A DNA stretch of 64,000 nucleotides from Liolophura sinensis. Lineage: Eukaryota; Mollusca; Polyplacophora; Chitonida; Chitonidae. This document shows positions 35,941 through 49,245 of the stretch, piece after piece (position 1 is the first letter of the stretch; every line of letters starts with the position of its first letter). The stretch is taken from assembly GCF_032854445.1 (NCBI RefSeq), contig NC_088301.1:52439187-52503186 (forward strand), in the 5' to 3' direction. The position numbers were made by a program, and so were the translations under genes. The notes beneath the pieces were generated by a model that was not told where the DNA came from, made no database searches, and saw nothing but the letters and a program-made list of their open reading frames with translations.

Positions 35941-36210
35941 AGTGATACGACCAACGTGGGAATAATGCTGAAAGCTGCAATAATCCCATGTAAAAAAAAG
36001 TAATCTCTGAAAACCATAAACCTTTACATCTGTTGTCTGCAGCTTGATAACTATATTTTAATCCGATTTTTATTAAAAGCTTGCTATCCAGTCAACCCCC
36101 AAAGACAACGGTCTGAAAGAAGTGTCCTGGAATTTCCGATCAAATACATTGATTATATCTCTGGTGTTAGCATATTACGCTGATATTTAAAACGAGTAGA
36201 AGAGAGAGGT

Positions 36211-36556
36211 GTTACCCCGATAGCACAGTTGGTAGAGCGTCCGCTTTGGACCTGGTAGATCTAGGGTCAATCCTTAGGGTCACATGTATGTAATGTGCCT
36301 CCTTGTTGCAGAACGGATTTCCACCGTTCTTTCATCTAGTCGCTGCATTTACCGAAGGCAAGTAAGGCGACCCACCCGAGTCAATATACTGATGCGGGTC
36401 AACCAGTCGTTGCACTATCCCCCTTAATGCTGGACACCAAGCGAGGAAGCTCACAACTTCCTCTTTTTTAAGGTACACTCTATGGAATGCTTCCTTGTCA
36501 TATGACTGAAAAATTGTTAAGTACTAAGTTAAACCTCAAGCACCCACTTTCTCTCA
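36211..36556 (+). mobile_element. SINE family B copy with an inverted core
   Basis: A forward tRNA-like head (A box TAGCACAGTTGG at 36221-36232, B-box-like 'gggtcaatcc') is followed from about 36276 by the core in the opposite orientation to the copy at 9512-9853, then by the forward tail ('catatgactgaaaaattg'). The junction lies at the shared word 'atcctt'. Confidence 0.7.
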
Positions 36557-37750
36557 TATCACGAATTCTGTTAATTAAAAATTATAACATGTTTGGAAGA
36601 CGCATCCTCTGGATGGTTAATCCCATGACACGCTTTTAATCTATGTAAGTCAGCCATAGGTTGAAGATGCGTACATAGAAAATACGCCTACATCGACGGC
36701 AAACATGCACATTCCACATGAACTGCCAGATATAGAAACACGTGTGTATATATGAAGGGAGAGACGCATAATACGGGATAGGTTCGACTGTTACATATAC
36801 ATTCGCTAAGCAGTTAAACGAGTTTTCATGGACTAATTTGGTGTCACCTGAGCAAAGCCGCACTAAAAAATCTTTGTACACCGATATTGTATGCGTGTAT
36901 CTAATGAGAAAGTTATATCGATTCTCAAACGGGGCAAACGGACTAAATGCTCATCACAAAAATCTGCTCATCTCCTACTTTACAAAATTATGCGTTGCCA
37001 CGTGTATCGCGAAATCTCTGTTGATAAATGTAAAATTATTACACTATTTATATAGAGTGGAACATGGTGTGAATACTTAACATCCCGTTGATAGTCAGGT
37101 TTAAATTTTAAACATGTAACCATACTATAGCGGCTTAACATTTCTTTCATTACATTGTCCTTTCTTGCAAAGGTTTGATTTGACATTGAGATACATATGC
37201 AAGCTGGTAATCACATACAGCAAATTCCATCAACAATAGATATTTATTTTTAAATATGTCCAGGGAAGGAAACACATAATCCCACATAAGAAAATAATAG
37301 GGGTGTATTAATGGGGTGATTAATTTGTATTGAATTCTTTATTTCCATCTTTAATAAATATAATCATTAAAATACAGATTGTGGTCATCATATATCTATC
37401 AGAAATCTTTCCATAAATCGCTAACATGAAGCAGATTCTGCCAGTTAGTTAAGACATATTTGTTTGAAATACATGTTTCCACAAAATTGTCCCTGTACGC
37501 CTGCATGGATTGTTGCCAAAGTGAAAGGGATGGAGGATGTTGCCGCTACTGAATATTCATGAGTTTTTGTCCCAACAATAGTCTTTCGCCTACCACAAAC
37601 GCACCATGGTATCAATCACCTGTCAACCCATCCAGTGGGTTATTATTGGCAGCCTGTACGCCATGTATATGGTTGGCTAAAACTTTGCCGACTGGGCGTT
37701 ATGAACAAACCGCAGACTTTCAATCGGTTTTTGTGGGACGGGTATTGTCT
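36557..37750. other. Intergenic; no gene seen
   Basis: No coding exon or recognised repeat. Confidence 0.45.
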
Positions 37751-37758
37751 TCCGTGGG

Positions 37759-37767
37759 CATAAATAC
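37759..37767 (+). promoter_or_regulatory. TATA-like box of chitin-binding gene 3
   Basis: CATAAATAC, about 112 bp upstream of the ATG at 37872, within a GC-richer stretch like that of gene 2. Confidence 0.5.
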
Positions 37768-37871
37768 CAGGCGTGGAGCGGCCAAATTTACACTTTGTGC
37801 ACAGCCTCAGTCCTGACTCAGGTAGGGCTCCGCTTCGTTTTGTCAAGTTAAAGTTAGCCACTAGCAAAACT

Positions 37872-39609
37872 ATGCCGAGGATCACTGGGGTCATCGTGGT
37901 TGTAATCCTCTATGGTCTGGTTGTTATTAACGGCGTGCCACTAAAACCATGCGATGACGCTGTAGAATGGGTGCCGGACCTTGACGACTGTAGTGTGTAC
38001 TATCTCTGTGCTGAAGGGACAGCACACAAAATGACCTGTACGGATGGATTCTCATTTCAACCAGATCACCGTGTTTGCGTTCCACAAGGAAGTGACTATG
38101 ACACATGTAAGTATTACACATCGATATACGACCTGGGTTGTGTTTTCTTGTGTCCTCTAGAGAAGAAACAAAGCTAAGAATGAATTTGTGACTTTTTAAA
38201 TTTACTCATCTTTGATTTTCAACAATGACAGCGACGGCAGAGAAACGAAATGAATTTACTATGAAACAATCTAGTGCCACGCATCATGGCTGAGAAACCA
38301 CAAGAAGGTTATTTTGTCGAAACGCGTGTAAAGAAAAGACTCGGTTGACAGTTTACTGTTAGTTCAAAGTGTATATCCAATGTAGTAGTCGATATGTTTC
38401 TATTTATAGCAAATAAATGCTGTTTTGTGGTCATATTTTGGTTGAACCGGAAATGGAAAATATGTACTTGTGGTCACATAATCAGGACGTTTTCATAGCG
38501 ATTCTGTCGTATTTGTGATGCATGGCTGTTAGACAAACTAAATCACTTAAATATTTGTCATTTACTGTGTTCTTTCGATAGATATACTTAAGGTTGTTTC
38601 ACTTTAACCAAATCAGTCTGAAAAAAATGTAATAAATATGCTCTTTGACAGGTAAGCCAAGTCCATGCAGCGGTAAGACAGGGAAAATTCCTCATCCTGA
38701 CAGCTGTGCTATGTTCTATGACTGCGATACTGCCACTCGAATTGACCATACTTGGGAGCCCAGATTAAGAGAATGCACCAGTCCTAATCTGTACAACACG
38801 GAAACAAATCGCTGTGAGGGCTACCAACGGGTGGATTGTGGAGATCGGAAGGAACCAAAAAGCGCATGTACGAAGAACTCGATATGCGATTCATTATTGT
38901 CATTACTGAAATAATAATACCGATTCCCAAAGTAATTTGTAAAAAATAACATATAAAATAGTGAATAATTTTCTGGTAGAATACAAATATAGGTATCTCA
39001 TTCGCGCTTTTATTGGGACTGGTCCATTATGAAATAGCGTGGCCAAACCATTGTACCTACAGAACTAAACATATTTCTGATCCACCATTAACTTAACATA
39101 GAACGACAAAACCATGCTTTATACATTATTTTAAATGGGTGTAATGTTGAAGAATGTGTTAAGTAATATTATGTGCAAGAAGGTATATATGACCACCTAT
39201 AGCTATTTGGAAGTCTTCAAATAGTTTTTATTAGACAAGTTTAAGTATTATGTGGGTAATGTGTAAAAAGCCTGTGCTAATCTTAAAATGCCATATGTAG
39301 TGTTAAAATCCTAAAGTGAACAGTGTCAGTAAAAGACATTATAATTTCTTTTGTGCGTGTGTCACAGGTGGATATTACGCTAACCAGTGTCGTGTTGCCC
39401 ACTGCATTCCCTGTGTTTATCGATATGCTTCTTGTGAGGGGCTGAGAAACGGACTTCATGCATGGCCCGGACGGGAAGGCTCACCTCATTACATCGGCTG
39501 CAGGCAGGAACGGGTTCTCTACCAGAGGGAATGCCCAAGAGATGAAGGTGTGCAAATATTTGACAACAAACTGAAACAATGTGTCCTGGCGAACAGTAAT
39601 TTCGTGTAA
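37872..39609 (+). CDS. Secreted three-domain chitin-binding protein, paralogue 3
   Basis: Exons 37872-38106, 38652-38867 and 39368-39609 give 230 residues, the shortest copy because exon 2 lacks the linker. The signal peptide is MPRITGVIVVVILYGLVVIN. Domain 1 has CSVYYLCAEG and CTDGFSFQPDHRVC. Domain 2 has CAMFYDC and ECTSPNLYN. Domain 3 has CRVAHCIPC, then GLHAWPGREGSPHYIGC. Both introns split a Cys codon T|GT. The donor of exon 2 is GTACGA, weaker than the GTAAGT used elsewhere. The ATG at 37872 is chosen because it opens a clean signal peptide. In-frame codons upstream lie in the predicted leader. Confidence 0.87.
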
Positions 39610-41325
39610 TGTTTTGCACAAAAAGTGTAAACAAACGCCATGACATGGACAGTGAACAATGCTTCGTGTCTTTATAAATATCGGTAGATTATAATACATC
39701 TCTCAGTATCTAGTCATAAAATTGTCCCTATAGCTGATACCTCGAGCCAGGTTTACTTTTTATGCAACCGGGGTGATTCTTTTTTGTCTGATGCTGGGGT
39801 ATCAATTTATAAAATCAAACAGTCCTGGTGCCTCTGTGAGTCTCAACTAAATTAATATGTCTGATTTTGTTATGTCAAATACGAGATTCCTCTGGACATT
39901 TATTCACAATTCATTCCGAACATTGTTAATAACTGTTACGTATTTTCTTACCTTTTATATTCTGTCTTTATTTGAGGGAAATATAAATCATTTGGTAATT
40001 TCGACCTGAACGATTGCTGACCGTGTCAAAACCAGGTGACATTCTGTTCCGGTGACCTTTCACTCAATACCAGGTGCAAGCAAACGGTATTAGCGAAATG
40101 TCAACTCTTCCTAGGCGGGCGACATTAAGTGAATGTCAGTCTTATGGATCCAGGTACGGTGTATACACCTATGCAGGCTTTTTAAATTTTGTGCCCGTTT
40201 ACGAAAACCTTAATTCCACATACGAGGGTATAACGTTGATACACTATGTTGAAAACTAGCACAACTTTGGGTTTTTCTTCCTACCTGTTTGACGTTTTAT
40301 ATTGTTTTTCATTTTACAATTTATTGATTTAAAAAAGTAGTGTAATGTAGGACTTTATTTGTTATATTACACCTGTCGTCGAGCTTGATAATAAGGCTGT
40401 GGCTAATATAAGTTCTGTACAAATGCATGTTCGTTTGAGTCACGCCAGTCACGGGTTGTACTGTTTTGTCGTCAGGCCTGTCTATGCGTACGTTCGTTCT
40501 TGTTGTCAAAACTTTCTCCTGTTTTATATATTCTTTAACGAGACTAATATCAGTGTTACTTAGGCGACACCAGCATTGTGTAACCTTTGCCGTAGGATTA
40601 ATATGTCCCTGGTTGAAGTGTGATACGAAGCGGAAATGTATGAGTCATTTTTCCTTTGAAAGAACATAAACCCAAACAGGAAACAATCTTTTATGTAATA
40701 TATTTCGTAATAAGTTCGTATAGATATACATTAGAAGCTACATTGTATAACCATATCGTTAGTTATCCACGAAAAATAACCTTACACATGAATACCTGTG
40801 TTTAGTTTTTTCTTGTATATTTTAAAAAATGCGATGGCCATGAGTTAACGGTAAGTGATTCTAATAATTTGTATAATAATACAATAGAGAAATAACTGGC
40901 ACATAGAAGCCCATTACTGTAAGTGTTAATGTCACATCTTTTGTGTAAAAGAGGAAGAATGGCCTAGGCACTATGTGCCAGACATGTGCTCCCTATAGTT
41001 GTAAAAATTGTATCTGTCTCGCTGTTAAGATAAATAAGTACCGGTATGCAAAGATTTCTCATCTGCAAGCTGTGCTACGTGCTGTTGGACATGATGTGAT
41101 CTTTCTGTAAGGCACATTGTTATCACTGGGGACATTTATCGGTATGTAAATATTTGTGACGGTTTTGTGGCTTGACCTCTGAGGTGTCTCCTTGTTGTTG
41201 GCAGACTGCACCATCAAATAACCTTTCACTCACGTTATCATGTACTCTGAGACGCAAACATCTTCCTATACACTAGAATGTTCTTTCTCCCCTACCACGC
41301 CTCAATGACTGATCAGCATCCTGGA
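39610..41325. other. Intergenic; no gene seen
   Basis: AT-rich, with short open frames lacking domain features. Confidence 0.45.
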
Positions 41326-41525
41326 TTGTGCCATTAGAATACACAATGTGACATCAGAGTACACAATGTGCCATTAGAATACACAAAATGTGCCATTAGA
41401 ATATACAATATGCTATTAGAATACACAACGTACCGTTCGAGCCCACTATGTGACATTAGATTACACATTTTGAAATTTTAGTACACACTGTGACAACACA
41501 GTACACAATGTGACAGAACACGCTA
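41326..41525. repeat. Degenerate tandem repeat, about 22-24 bp units
   Basis: Eight or so diverged units of the type 'ccattagaatacacaatgtg', drifting in length and sequence. Confidence 0.85.
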
Positions 41526-42226
41526 TGTTTGTGACCCAGCTGTAAATCAATATCTGTACTACTTGTGGTGTTCAAAGGTTCCACTGTCTGTGTGTCAGAT
41601 TATTGTTTCTCTGTAAAATATTCATATTTATATATCAATTTACATCTGGCTTTAACGTGTGTTGTCATCTTGCCGTATACATTTTACTCAGCTGCAATAA
41701 TTGGTGATCATGTTGGCCTTTGTTACACATTCGCGATATTTATTTTATTTCAACGGTTGATGAGTATATTTTATTATTTTCCTTTGGAATATTAGCGTAT
41801 ACTTTTTTATTTTTACGAGAATAGCGCCAAGTATTATGGTTTAGCTTATTTACCTTTTTCACTTGTGGATTTTGATTTGAATACATGCGTTGTTTAATCT
41901 ATACATTAAATTTAAGCAGACAAATACATCACCTTTTGCCCTTTTTATGTTCTCTAATTTTCTGGTGAGTTGACGCAGTTGATGTCAGTTATGTCAGAAA
42001 GAACTACAACTGGAATCGGGTAGGTCTCTACAACCTTGACATAAACCGCACCCGGGGTAAACCACCGACCTTTGGCAAGTTACTGACGAACTTTCCCCGA
42101 TTTGAAATACAAATATGCACAGCATATAAGATTAGTAGACTTCAGAGAACCTTCTACGACGTAAACAGCCACATGAGTGTCTACAAACTCTTTGTCCATC
42201 AGTCAAGGCAGTTATCTCTAGCTTAA

Positions 42227-42296
42227 TGTACCATAGCTCAGATGGTGCCTGGTTTGAACATCTGAAAAGTTAGTTCGAATCCGAATCTCGGCTGTC
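42227..42296 (+). pseudogene. tRNA-like sequence (tRNA relic or SINE head)
   Basis: An A-box-like TAGCTCAGATGG and a B-box GTTCGAATCC about 37 bp later. The acceptor stem does not pair well, so a functional tRNA is unlikely. Confidence 0.4.
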
Positions 42297-43471
42297 CGTG
42301 TCATTAAGTTGGAAACTGAATATGTAAGCTCTTGTGCAGTTGTGGTTGACAGATCGTGAAAAAAATTTGATGTTTTGCTAATACAATCTACTTTTTACTT
42401 TGGATGGTTTACCAGAGATTCATTTTCATGATGATTATTTAAAACTCTAATCATCGTTAATAACTGATGATACTCAGACTTCAGTAACAGCTGCTGCAAT
42501 GCTTGGAATAAGCTGTTTAGCAAGGTATCGGCTGCTCTAGATAAATGAGGACTGTGTATGTAATTTAAAAGATAAAACTTTGCAACCGCTCCGTTGTTGG
42601 GTGATAAATAAATACACAAAAAAAAACATCTGAATGGAATAATTAATCGGTGTGTATGGATAAACATAAAACAAATATGCATTAAACACACCAGCTGTCA
42701 GCTCGTAGCTGATGTTATTTATGATACATCCTGTTGTTCTCTGCTGACAGGCTACTTTTAATATGATGTAGTCAGATTGCAAAGCCATCAGAAAAATTCC
42801 AATATTTCAAAATTTAGTGATATTATGAAGCACATGCCTCCCACCAGTATTATGCCTGTAGTAGAGTTGTAGACATCTGACATTATACCCCACCCAGTTA
42901 CATTATACTGGAGCCGACAGGCCCTCTTTCCTTGCTCTAATCTCTCAGTGCTAAGCGCAAAGCAAGGCAGTAACAAGTACCATTTCAAAGTCTTGATTCC
43001 AGGTCTCTTGACTTCGAGTCAGACGCTCTAAACGTTAGTCTTATCTTATGCGAGAATTTTATGCAGTTAATTTAAATAATTACTAGCAGATGAAACTAAA
43101 AGGTAAAAGGGCAATCTGAAATGTTTGTGCAGCATAATAATCTATATTTGTATTTTCACAATAGATAAATCTTCGTTTTTATACTGAAAATTAAAAAGCC
43201 AAAATGTAAAACAGAGGGAAAAAAGGATAGATTTACAATTGTTGTCATGTTGTAAACACTTTAAATATCTCAAAAAGATAATCATGTCGCGTGTAGAGAC
43301 CAAGCTGAACGGGAGTAGCTTAACAGGAAGATAGTCAGCAACCTGGATATGTTCTATTGTTTCTTTTTTGCTTTTGTTTATGTCGTTCTTATTGTTACTG
43401 TTTGTAATCATCACCGAGAAACTAGGGACATGGCTTTATCCGTGTGGGGTCGGCTCCCACTAGAAACAAAA

Positions 43472-45600
43472 GTAATTAAAGCTGTTATCCAATAACGTTT
43501 CCGGGGTACATGACACTAGTCTTTTACAACTCCTGGTAGCCTGGTGTCTATACAGTTCATGATAATGGTAAAAAGGCGAACAAATGGAAAGGTATGTACT
43601 GGATTTGAACCCTTGGCCGCCCGGCAACATTTGCAATTGGCCAAGAATAGAGGTTAGGCGGGTTTGATTTTCTGATAGTCAAGGACAAAAGACAGAAAGA
43701 ATTAAATGTTACAGAGCGGATGCCCACGTGATTGTTTTATGATTTTAAGTAGTTTTTGAAAATTGACGTACTTTTGAGCCAAGTTGAATGGTCAGTTTTT
43801 TACATTCTGGGTAGGGCGATCCACCTAAAAAGTGAAAACGAAAAGTATATCTTGGTAGGTTTAGACTTTTGTTGAAGTTTTTTTTTTAGCTTATCAATAA
43901 AATTCAAACTGGCCGCTAAAACACCTCACTGGTAAAAGAGCAAAAAACCTCAAAAGTTGCTTCATAGGTCCTTTATTAAGACTCCAAAGATTGTTTTTTC
44001 TACCTTTACCAGTTTTGGAGTTATTGCAGTTTTACGAGTTGACCAATAATAATAATGATAATTAAGGCTATTATCCAACAGCGTTGCCGGGGTTCACGCG
44101 ACTAGACTTTCACCACTTCTGGTAGCCTGATATCTATAAAGTTCATGATAATGGAAAAAACACGAAACATATGAAAAGGAATGTACTGGATTTGAACCCC
44201 ACACTGGCGAGTATCATTTACAATTGGCCAAGACCTCCAAAGTTTGGTTGTTCTACCTTTACCAGTTTTGGAGATATTGCAATTTTACGAGTTGACTAAG
44301 AATAATAATAACTAGATTTGAACTTCAAACAGCTAAATATTGTACGTAAAAAAAAGTGTATGACTGATAAGAAATAGACTGAATTTGAACCGCAGATGCA
44401 GTGTACATTAGTTTTCAAAACAAAAGAAGAAAAAAAAGGAAAAAGATTGGAAGGAATTAACTGAATCTGAGGGAAGTACAAAAGCAATTCTTGTAGATTT
44501 GTACTTGTGACGTCAAGGGGCACCAGAGAGTGTGAACCAATGGGTACCAATTGTGTGCCTCTTTTGGCAGACCCATACCTGTTTTCATATGAATACGACT
44601 ATATGCAGAAATTACTTAAAAGTAATCTAGTCTTTTACCACTTCTGGTAAACTGGTGTCTATACAGTTCATGACAATGTGAAAACGGCAGGAAAATATGG
44701 AAAGAAATGTACTGGATTTGAACCCTACACAGCCAGGCATCATTTACAATTGGCCAAGTACTGAAAACTGGCATAGAGATTAGGCGGCTTTGATCTTCAC
44801 CTACCGGCCGAGGATAAAAGACAGAAAGAATACATTGTTGCAGAACTTATGCCCATTCCCACGGTAAATTGCCGTCAACGGTTTGATGCAGTCTAGCACT
44901 CAGCTCCTGTATTATTTACATAGGACGGTTTTGTCAATTTTTGTTCGTTGTTTAATCACAAAATGAAAGCAACGCAAAGTACAAAAATAATTCTTGCGGA
45001 TTTTAAAACGTGACATCAAGGGGCACCAGAAAGTGTGTTTGTTTAATAATTTTAAGCAGTTCCTCAGTTTGGTTTTTCTACCTTTACCAGGTTTCGAGAT
45101 ATTGCAATTTTACGAGTTGACTAAGAATATTAACAACGAGAACTGCTTGCATTTTTACGGCTTCCAAGCGGCCTGTGCACAGACCTTTTAACTTTCATTT
45201 TCTAAAACTTTCCATTTTCTCCACCACAGATTGTTAAAATCTATTAATTCTATACTCTTCTAAAAACACACCAGGCTTGTCTAACACGGGGGAAAAAGGT
45301 ATAATCCATGTTAGACAATAAACTTTCCGAACGAGTGAAGTGCATGTACCTTGTAGAAACACGTCTCGTATTTTCAAAGGAAACAAAACTATTTCAGCAA
45401 TACCCGGAATCACGATCTCCCACGAATGTCCATATTTAAATCTGATATGAATTTGGTAAGGAGTAGACTGGATTTTAATCCCAGGCTGTTATGATTGGTA
45501 GCCTGGTGTCTGATAATTCCATGGTAATTGAAGAAAAAAAGAGAACAAAGATTGACAGAAATCAACTGGATTTAAACCGGTGACTGCTAGGGGCGATGTT
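43472..45600. repeat. Cluster of diverged interspersed repeat units, about 560-590 bp apart
   Basis: Related blocks recur from 43472, 44060, 44620 and 45470 ('ggtagcctggtgtctata', 'gtactggatttgaaccc', 'caattggccaag'). A second block (tacctttaccagttttgg, then ttttacgagttgac) recurs at 44001, 44253 and 45079. No open frame persists through the units. Confidence 0.7.
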
Positions 45601-46150
45601 AATAGTGGTTTTGGCGACGGACAGTGAAAAGAACAAAAAAAAAAAAAAAGAACATTGCTCTCAAATTCATCATAGAAATTGTTCCTATGATCTACTGCTC
45701 CTGTCGCCAGACAACACTGGAATACACGCCCGGTAGCCAGCACTCTACAGTGAACGAGTTTCATGCAATCTAGCACGAAGCTCCCGTGTTATTTGAATGG
45801 GAGGTATTGTCAGTTTTTATGTAGGCTGGCGAATGGGGGGGGGGGGGGTGCGGGTACGTCATACTTCATATCTTTGATGTGTTTTTGTCGTCACCTGAAC
45901 ACTATTACCAAGCATAAAAATAATTCTTACAGATTTGTAATCCGGAATTTGTAATCAAATAATCATTTGAGCAGTTTTTAGACTTTTACCTACTTTTAAG
46001 CTAATTTCATTGGTGTTTGTACAATACAGGTGAGGCGATGCACTTGCAAGTGAAATTGCATCCAAAGATCACTGGCTAATTTACGTAAAAAAAATTATTG
46101 GTAAATCAGGAGACTGACCAAACAGCACAAAACGTCAAAAGCAAATGCAA

Positions 46151-46411
46151 TTTATTTATTTATTTGATTGGTGTTTTACGCCGTACTCAAGAATATTTCA
46201 CTTATACAACAGCGGCCAGTATTATGGTGGGAGGAAATCGGGCAGAGCCCGGGGAAACCCACGACCATCCGCAGTTTGCTGGAAGACCTTCCCACGACCG
46301 GAGAGGAAGCCAGCATGAGCTGGACTTGAACTCACAGCGACCGCATTGGTGAGAGGCTTCTGGGTCATTACGCTGCGCTAGCGCGCTAACTGACTGAGCC
46401 ACGGAGGCCCC
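46151..46411 (-). mobile_element. SINE family A, full length with target-site duplication
   Basis: Minus-oriented. The tail 'ttatttgattggtgttttac' comes first, and the tRNA-like head ends at 'tgactgagccacggaggccc'. The word caaatgcaattta flanks it at 46142-46154 and 46412-46424 (overlapping the T-rich tail on the left), consistent with a 13-bp duplication. Confidence 0.9.
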
Positions 46412-46424
46412 CAAATGCAATTTA

Positions 46425-47544
46425 AAGAAAAACTATACAATGTAGGGGAAAAGTAAAACTATGGTTGTCTTCAGTAGCCCAAACTACATCTAACTGCTAT
46501 CTTGTTTAATTCAAAATTCATCCACACGTCATCACGAGACAAGCAAGCTTCCACATTTCTCGACCGATTTGCATAAAATGTTCAATCCTGATACCCCCAG
46601 TAGTCTTGTACATGCATGCCAATTTTCAATGCAATCGGATCAGTGGTTCTGAAGAAGAAGCCTTTTTTAGATTTCGATACTGCTCCAATATGGCCGAAAA
46701 GTGGGTCACAGGTGGGTAAAGTTTTATTCTCCAGCAGGTAGACCAAGCTATTTTGTAATGATTATCTGTAGAAAGTTAACAGGTGTGACACGCAGTTTTC
46801 TCGCTAAACGAAAAAAACTGTTGTCAGAGAAGAAGAAAAATAATCTGAGCGAGGACAATAGCCAAATAAATGCAAGCTAATAAAAGCAAACAAAAGCCTA
46901 ATAATAATATGAACGATTTCAAGAGATGTCCCGCTAAGAAACTAGCGTGGACCATTAATTTGAAAAGAGTTTTACCTTTCCTTGACTAAACACTTCGGTG
47001 TTCAGGCTAACCCGAATAAACCCACGATTTTGTATTTACTTTCGAGGGATTTCATGTTTAAACAGTCAGGCGTCTGAACACAAATGAGGGTTAAACACAT
47101 GGGGTGTTATAGCGTGTTACTTAATTTGGCTCACAAACTAACTTGTTGATGAAATGAGTGAATCTAGGCGTGAAAACAGATACTCGTGTACCAGCCGTCA
47201 TTTGAAATGGGCGCTATGCGGCATTAATCACAGGATTAATTTTCGAAACAATGTTCAACACAAACCACCAAAGAATTAAAAAAGTATATTTTAAAATAAG
47301 AAATAAGGGCGGAATGTGTATCATGTTAGAGTATAAGTTGCCGATAGACCGCTTTGATTGCAACTGTTCATATCTCCACGATGAATATTCATCGCTAGCG
47401 CGAGGTTAAGCGGAATTAGACACAGTTATGAAGCACAGTAGTAGAAAGATCCTAAAGATTCCGTCTATAAATTACGTAATTTATATTTTACTGCCAAACG
47501 CTTCGGGTTTTTATTCATATCAAGCGTTGTGTTTTGAGTTCAGG
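46425..47544. other. Intergenic; no gene seen
   Basis: No coding exon or repeat recognised. Confidence 0.45.
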
Positions 47545-48240
47545 ATAGACTGTCCAATTACTTAGTGCGATAGACTGTTCTGTTGCTGTGTCTGACAGAA
47601 TGGTCAATTACTCATTGCGATTAACTGTTCTGTTGCTGTGTCTGACAGAATGGTCAATTACTCATTGCGATTAACTGTGCTATTGCTGTGTCTGATAGAA
47701 TGGTCAGTTATTCATTGCGATTAACTTTGCTTTTGCTGTGTCTGATAGAATGGTCAGTTATTCATTGCGATAACCCGCTCTATTGCTTTGTCTGATGGAA
47801 AGGTCAATTACTCAGTGCGATAGACTGTTCTGTTGCTGTGTCTGACAGAATGGTCAATTACTCATTGCGATTAACTGTGCTTTTGCTGTGTCTGATAGAA
47901 TGGTCAGTTATTCATTGCGATTAACTGTGCTCTTGCTGTGTCTGATAGAATGGTCGGTTATTCATTGCGATAACCCACTCTATTGCTTTGTCTGATGGAA
48001 AGGTCAATTACTCAGTGCGATATACTGTTCTCTTGCTGTGTCTGACAGAATGGTCAATTACTCATTGTGATTAACTGTGCTATTGCTGTGTCTGACAGAA
48101 TGGTCAATTACTCATTGCGATTAACTGTGATATTGCTGTGTCTGATAGAATGGTCAGTTATTCATTGCGATAACCTGCTCTCTTGCTTTGTCTGATGGAA
48201 AGGTCAATTACTCAGTGCGATATACTGTTCTATAGATCAG
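47545..48240. repeat. 50-bp satellite with 200-bp higher-order period
   Basis: About 14 units of 50 bp (unit words 'ttgctgtgtctgacagaatg', 'gtcaattactcattgcga'). A distinct variant (taacccgctctattgcttt, then gatggaaagg) recurs at 47767, 47967 and 48167, exactly 200 bp apart, so four units form a higher-order repeat. From 48240 to about 48830 and from 49245 to 49430 the motif 'attgttctattgctcagt' continues in degenerate form. Confidence 0.9.
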
Positions 48241-48834
48241 TCCCATGTTTTGGTTAATTACTCAGTTCTTTTGCTCAAATCGATGGATTGAGTTATTGTT
48301 CTATGCCATGCATTGATCTGCAGCTCAGTTTGGTTGATTGTTCAAGTGCTAAGTAAGATAGATAGTTCAAATAGTCAGTGCGATAGATTGTTATATTGCT
48401 CAATTTTAAAGATTGCTCTATTGCCTAATTCGCGAATTACATACTACAATACGTGGTTCTATTGCTCAGTTATACGGATTGCTTAGTAAACAACGTATTG
48501 GTCAATGACACAGTGTGATTGCAATTGCTCATTGCTAAAATTATTCAGTGGAATGGTCAACATCTCCTTGCGATAGATTGTTCTCTGGTTCATTGCGAAA
48601 AACTGTTCAATTGCTCAGTCTAATGGATTAGCCAATTACTCAATGAGATCACTTTGTTCCAGTGTTCTGTTCCTCATCGCTGTAGTAGTCTACTATTTTT
48701 CAGTTATCTGGACTAATAATTACCCTGTGATAAACACTGTTCTGTTACTCTGTGATAAACACTGTTCTATTGCTCCATGCTTCAGAATGTTCTATTGTTC
48801 AGTGTTATAGATTGTTCTATAGCTGAGAACACAC

Positions 48835-49245
48835 GGCTTTTTTCGCTTCTAGGGACGAGCCTAATCGCCGGCGAAATATGCTGACGACATTCCCAACACA
48901 GTTGCAAACACACTAGGCCGATTTTGCCGTTGATCGTGGTCATTATGTTATATCATGTGACTCAGTAAATCGTGTGACATTAACAAAAGTTCACAGTTCA
49001 ACACAATTCCTTGTTGTTTGATTGGTCGTCGAATTTTGCTCGAGCGGACACACTACGCGGACAGAGTGAAATCGCTGGCGTATTTCTTCGTTTGTATCTG
49101 ACGTCTTTAATACAGGCGAATTTCGGGGCGAATAAGATCGCTTGCGAAATACGCCGTCGCCGATCGGACACTCTAGGCGGATTTTCAGAAATTCACAAAA
49201 TACACCTGTACGAGCAAAAAAATCCCTCCAGTGTGTCCCTGGCTT
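48835..49245. mobile_element. Probable insertion inside the degenerate satellite
   Basis: A block of about 410 bp with a higher GC content and no satellite words interrupts the array. It carries imperfect internal repeats of 'acactctaggcggatttt' (near 48910 and 49170). The type is unknown. Confidence 0.4.

Noticed and set aside
35683-36017. Open frames of alternating Tyr-Ile
   Set aside because: They are translations of (ta)n microsatellite.
42227-42296. Functional tRNA gene
   Set aside because: A and B boxes are visible but the acceptor and anticodon stems do not pair properly.
47545-48240. CRISPR-like array
   Set aside because: The whole 50-bp unit is repeated with no unique spacers, and the window is eukaryotic.
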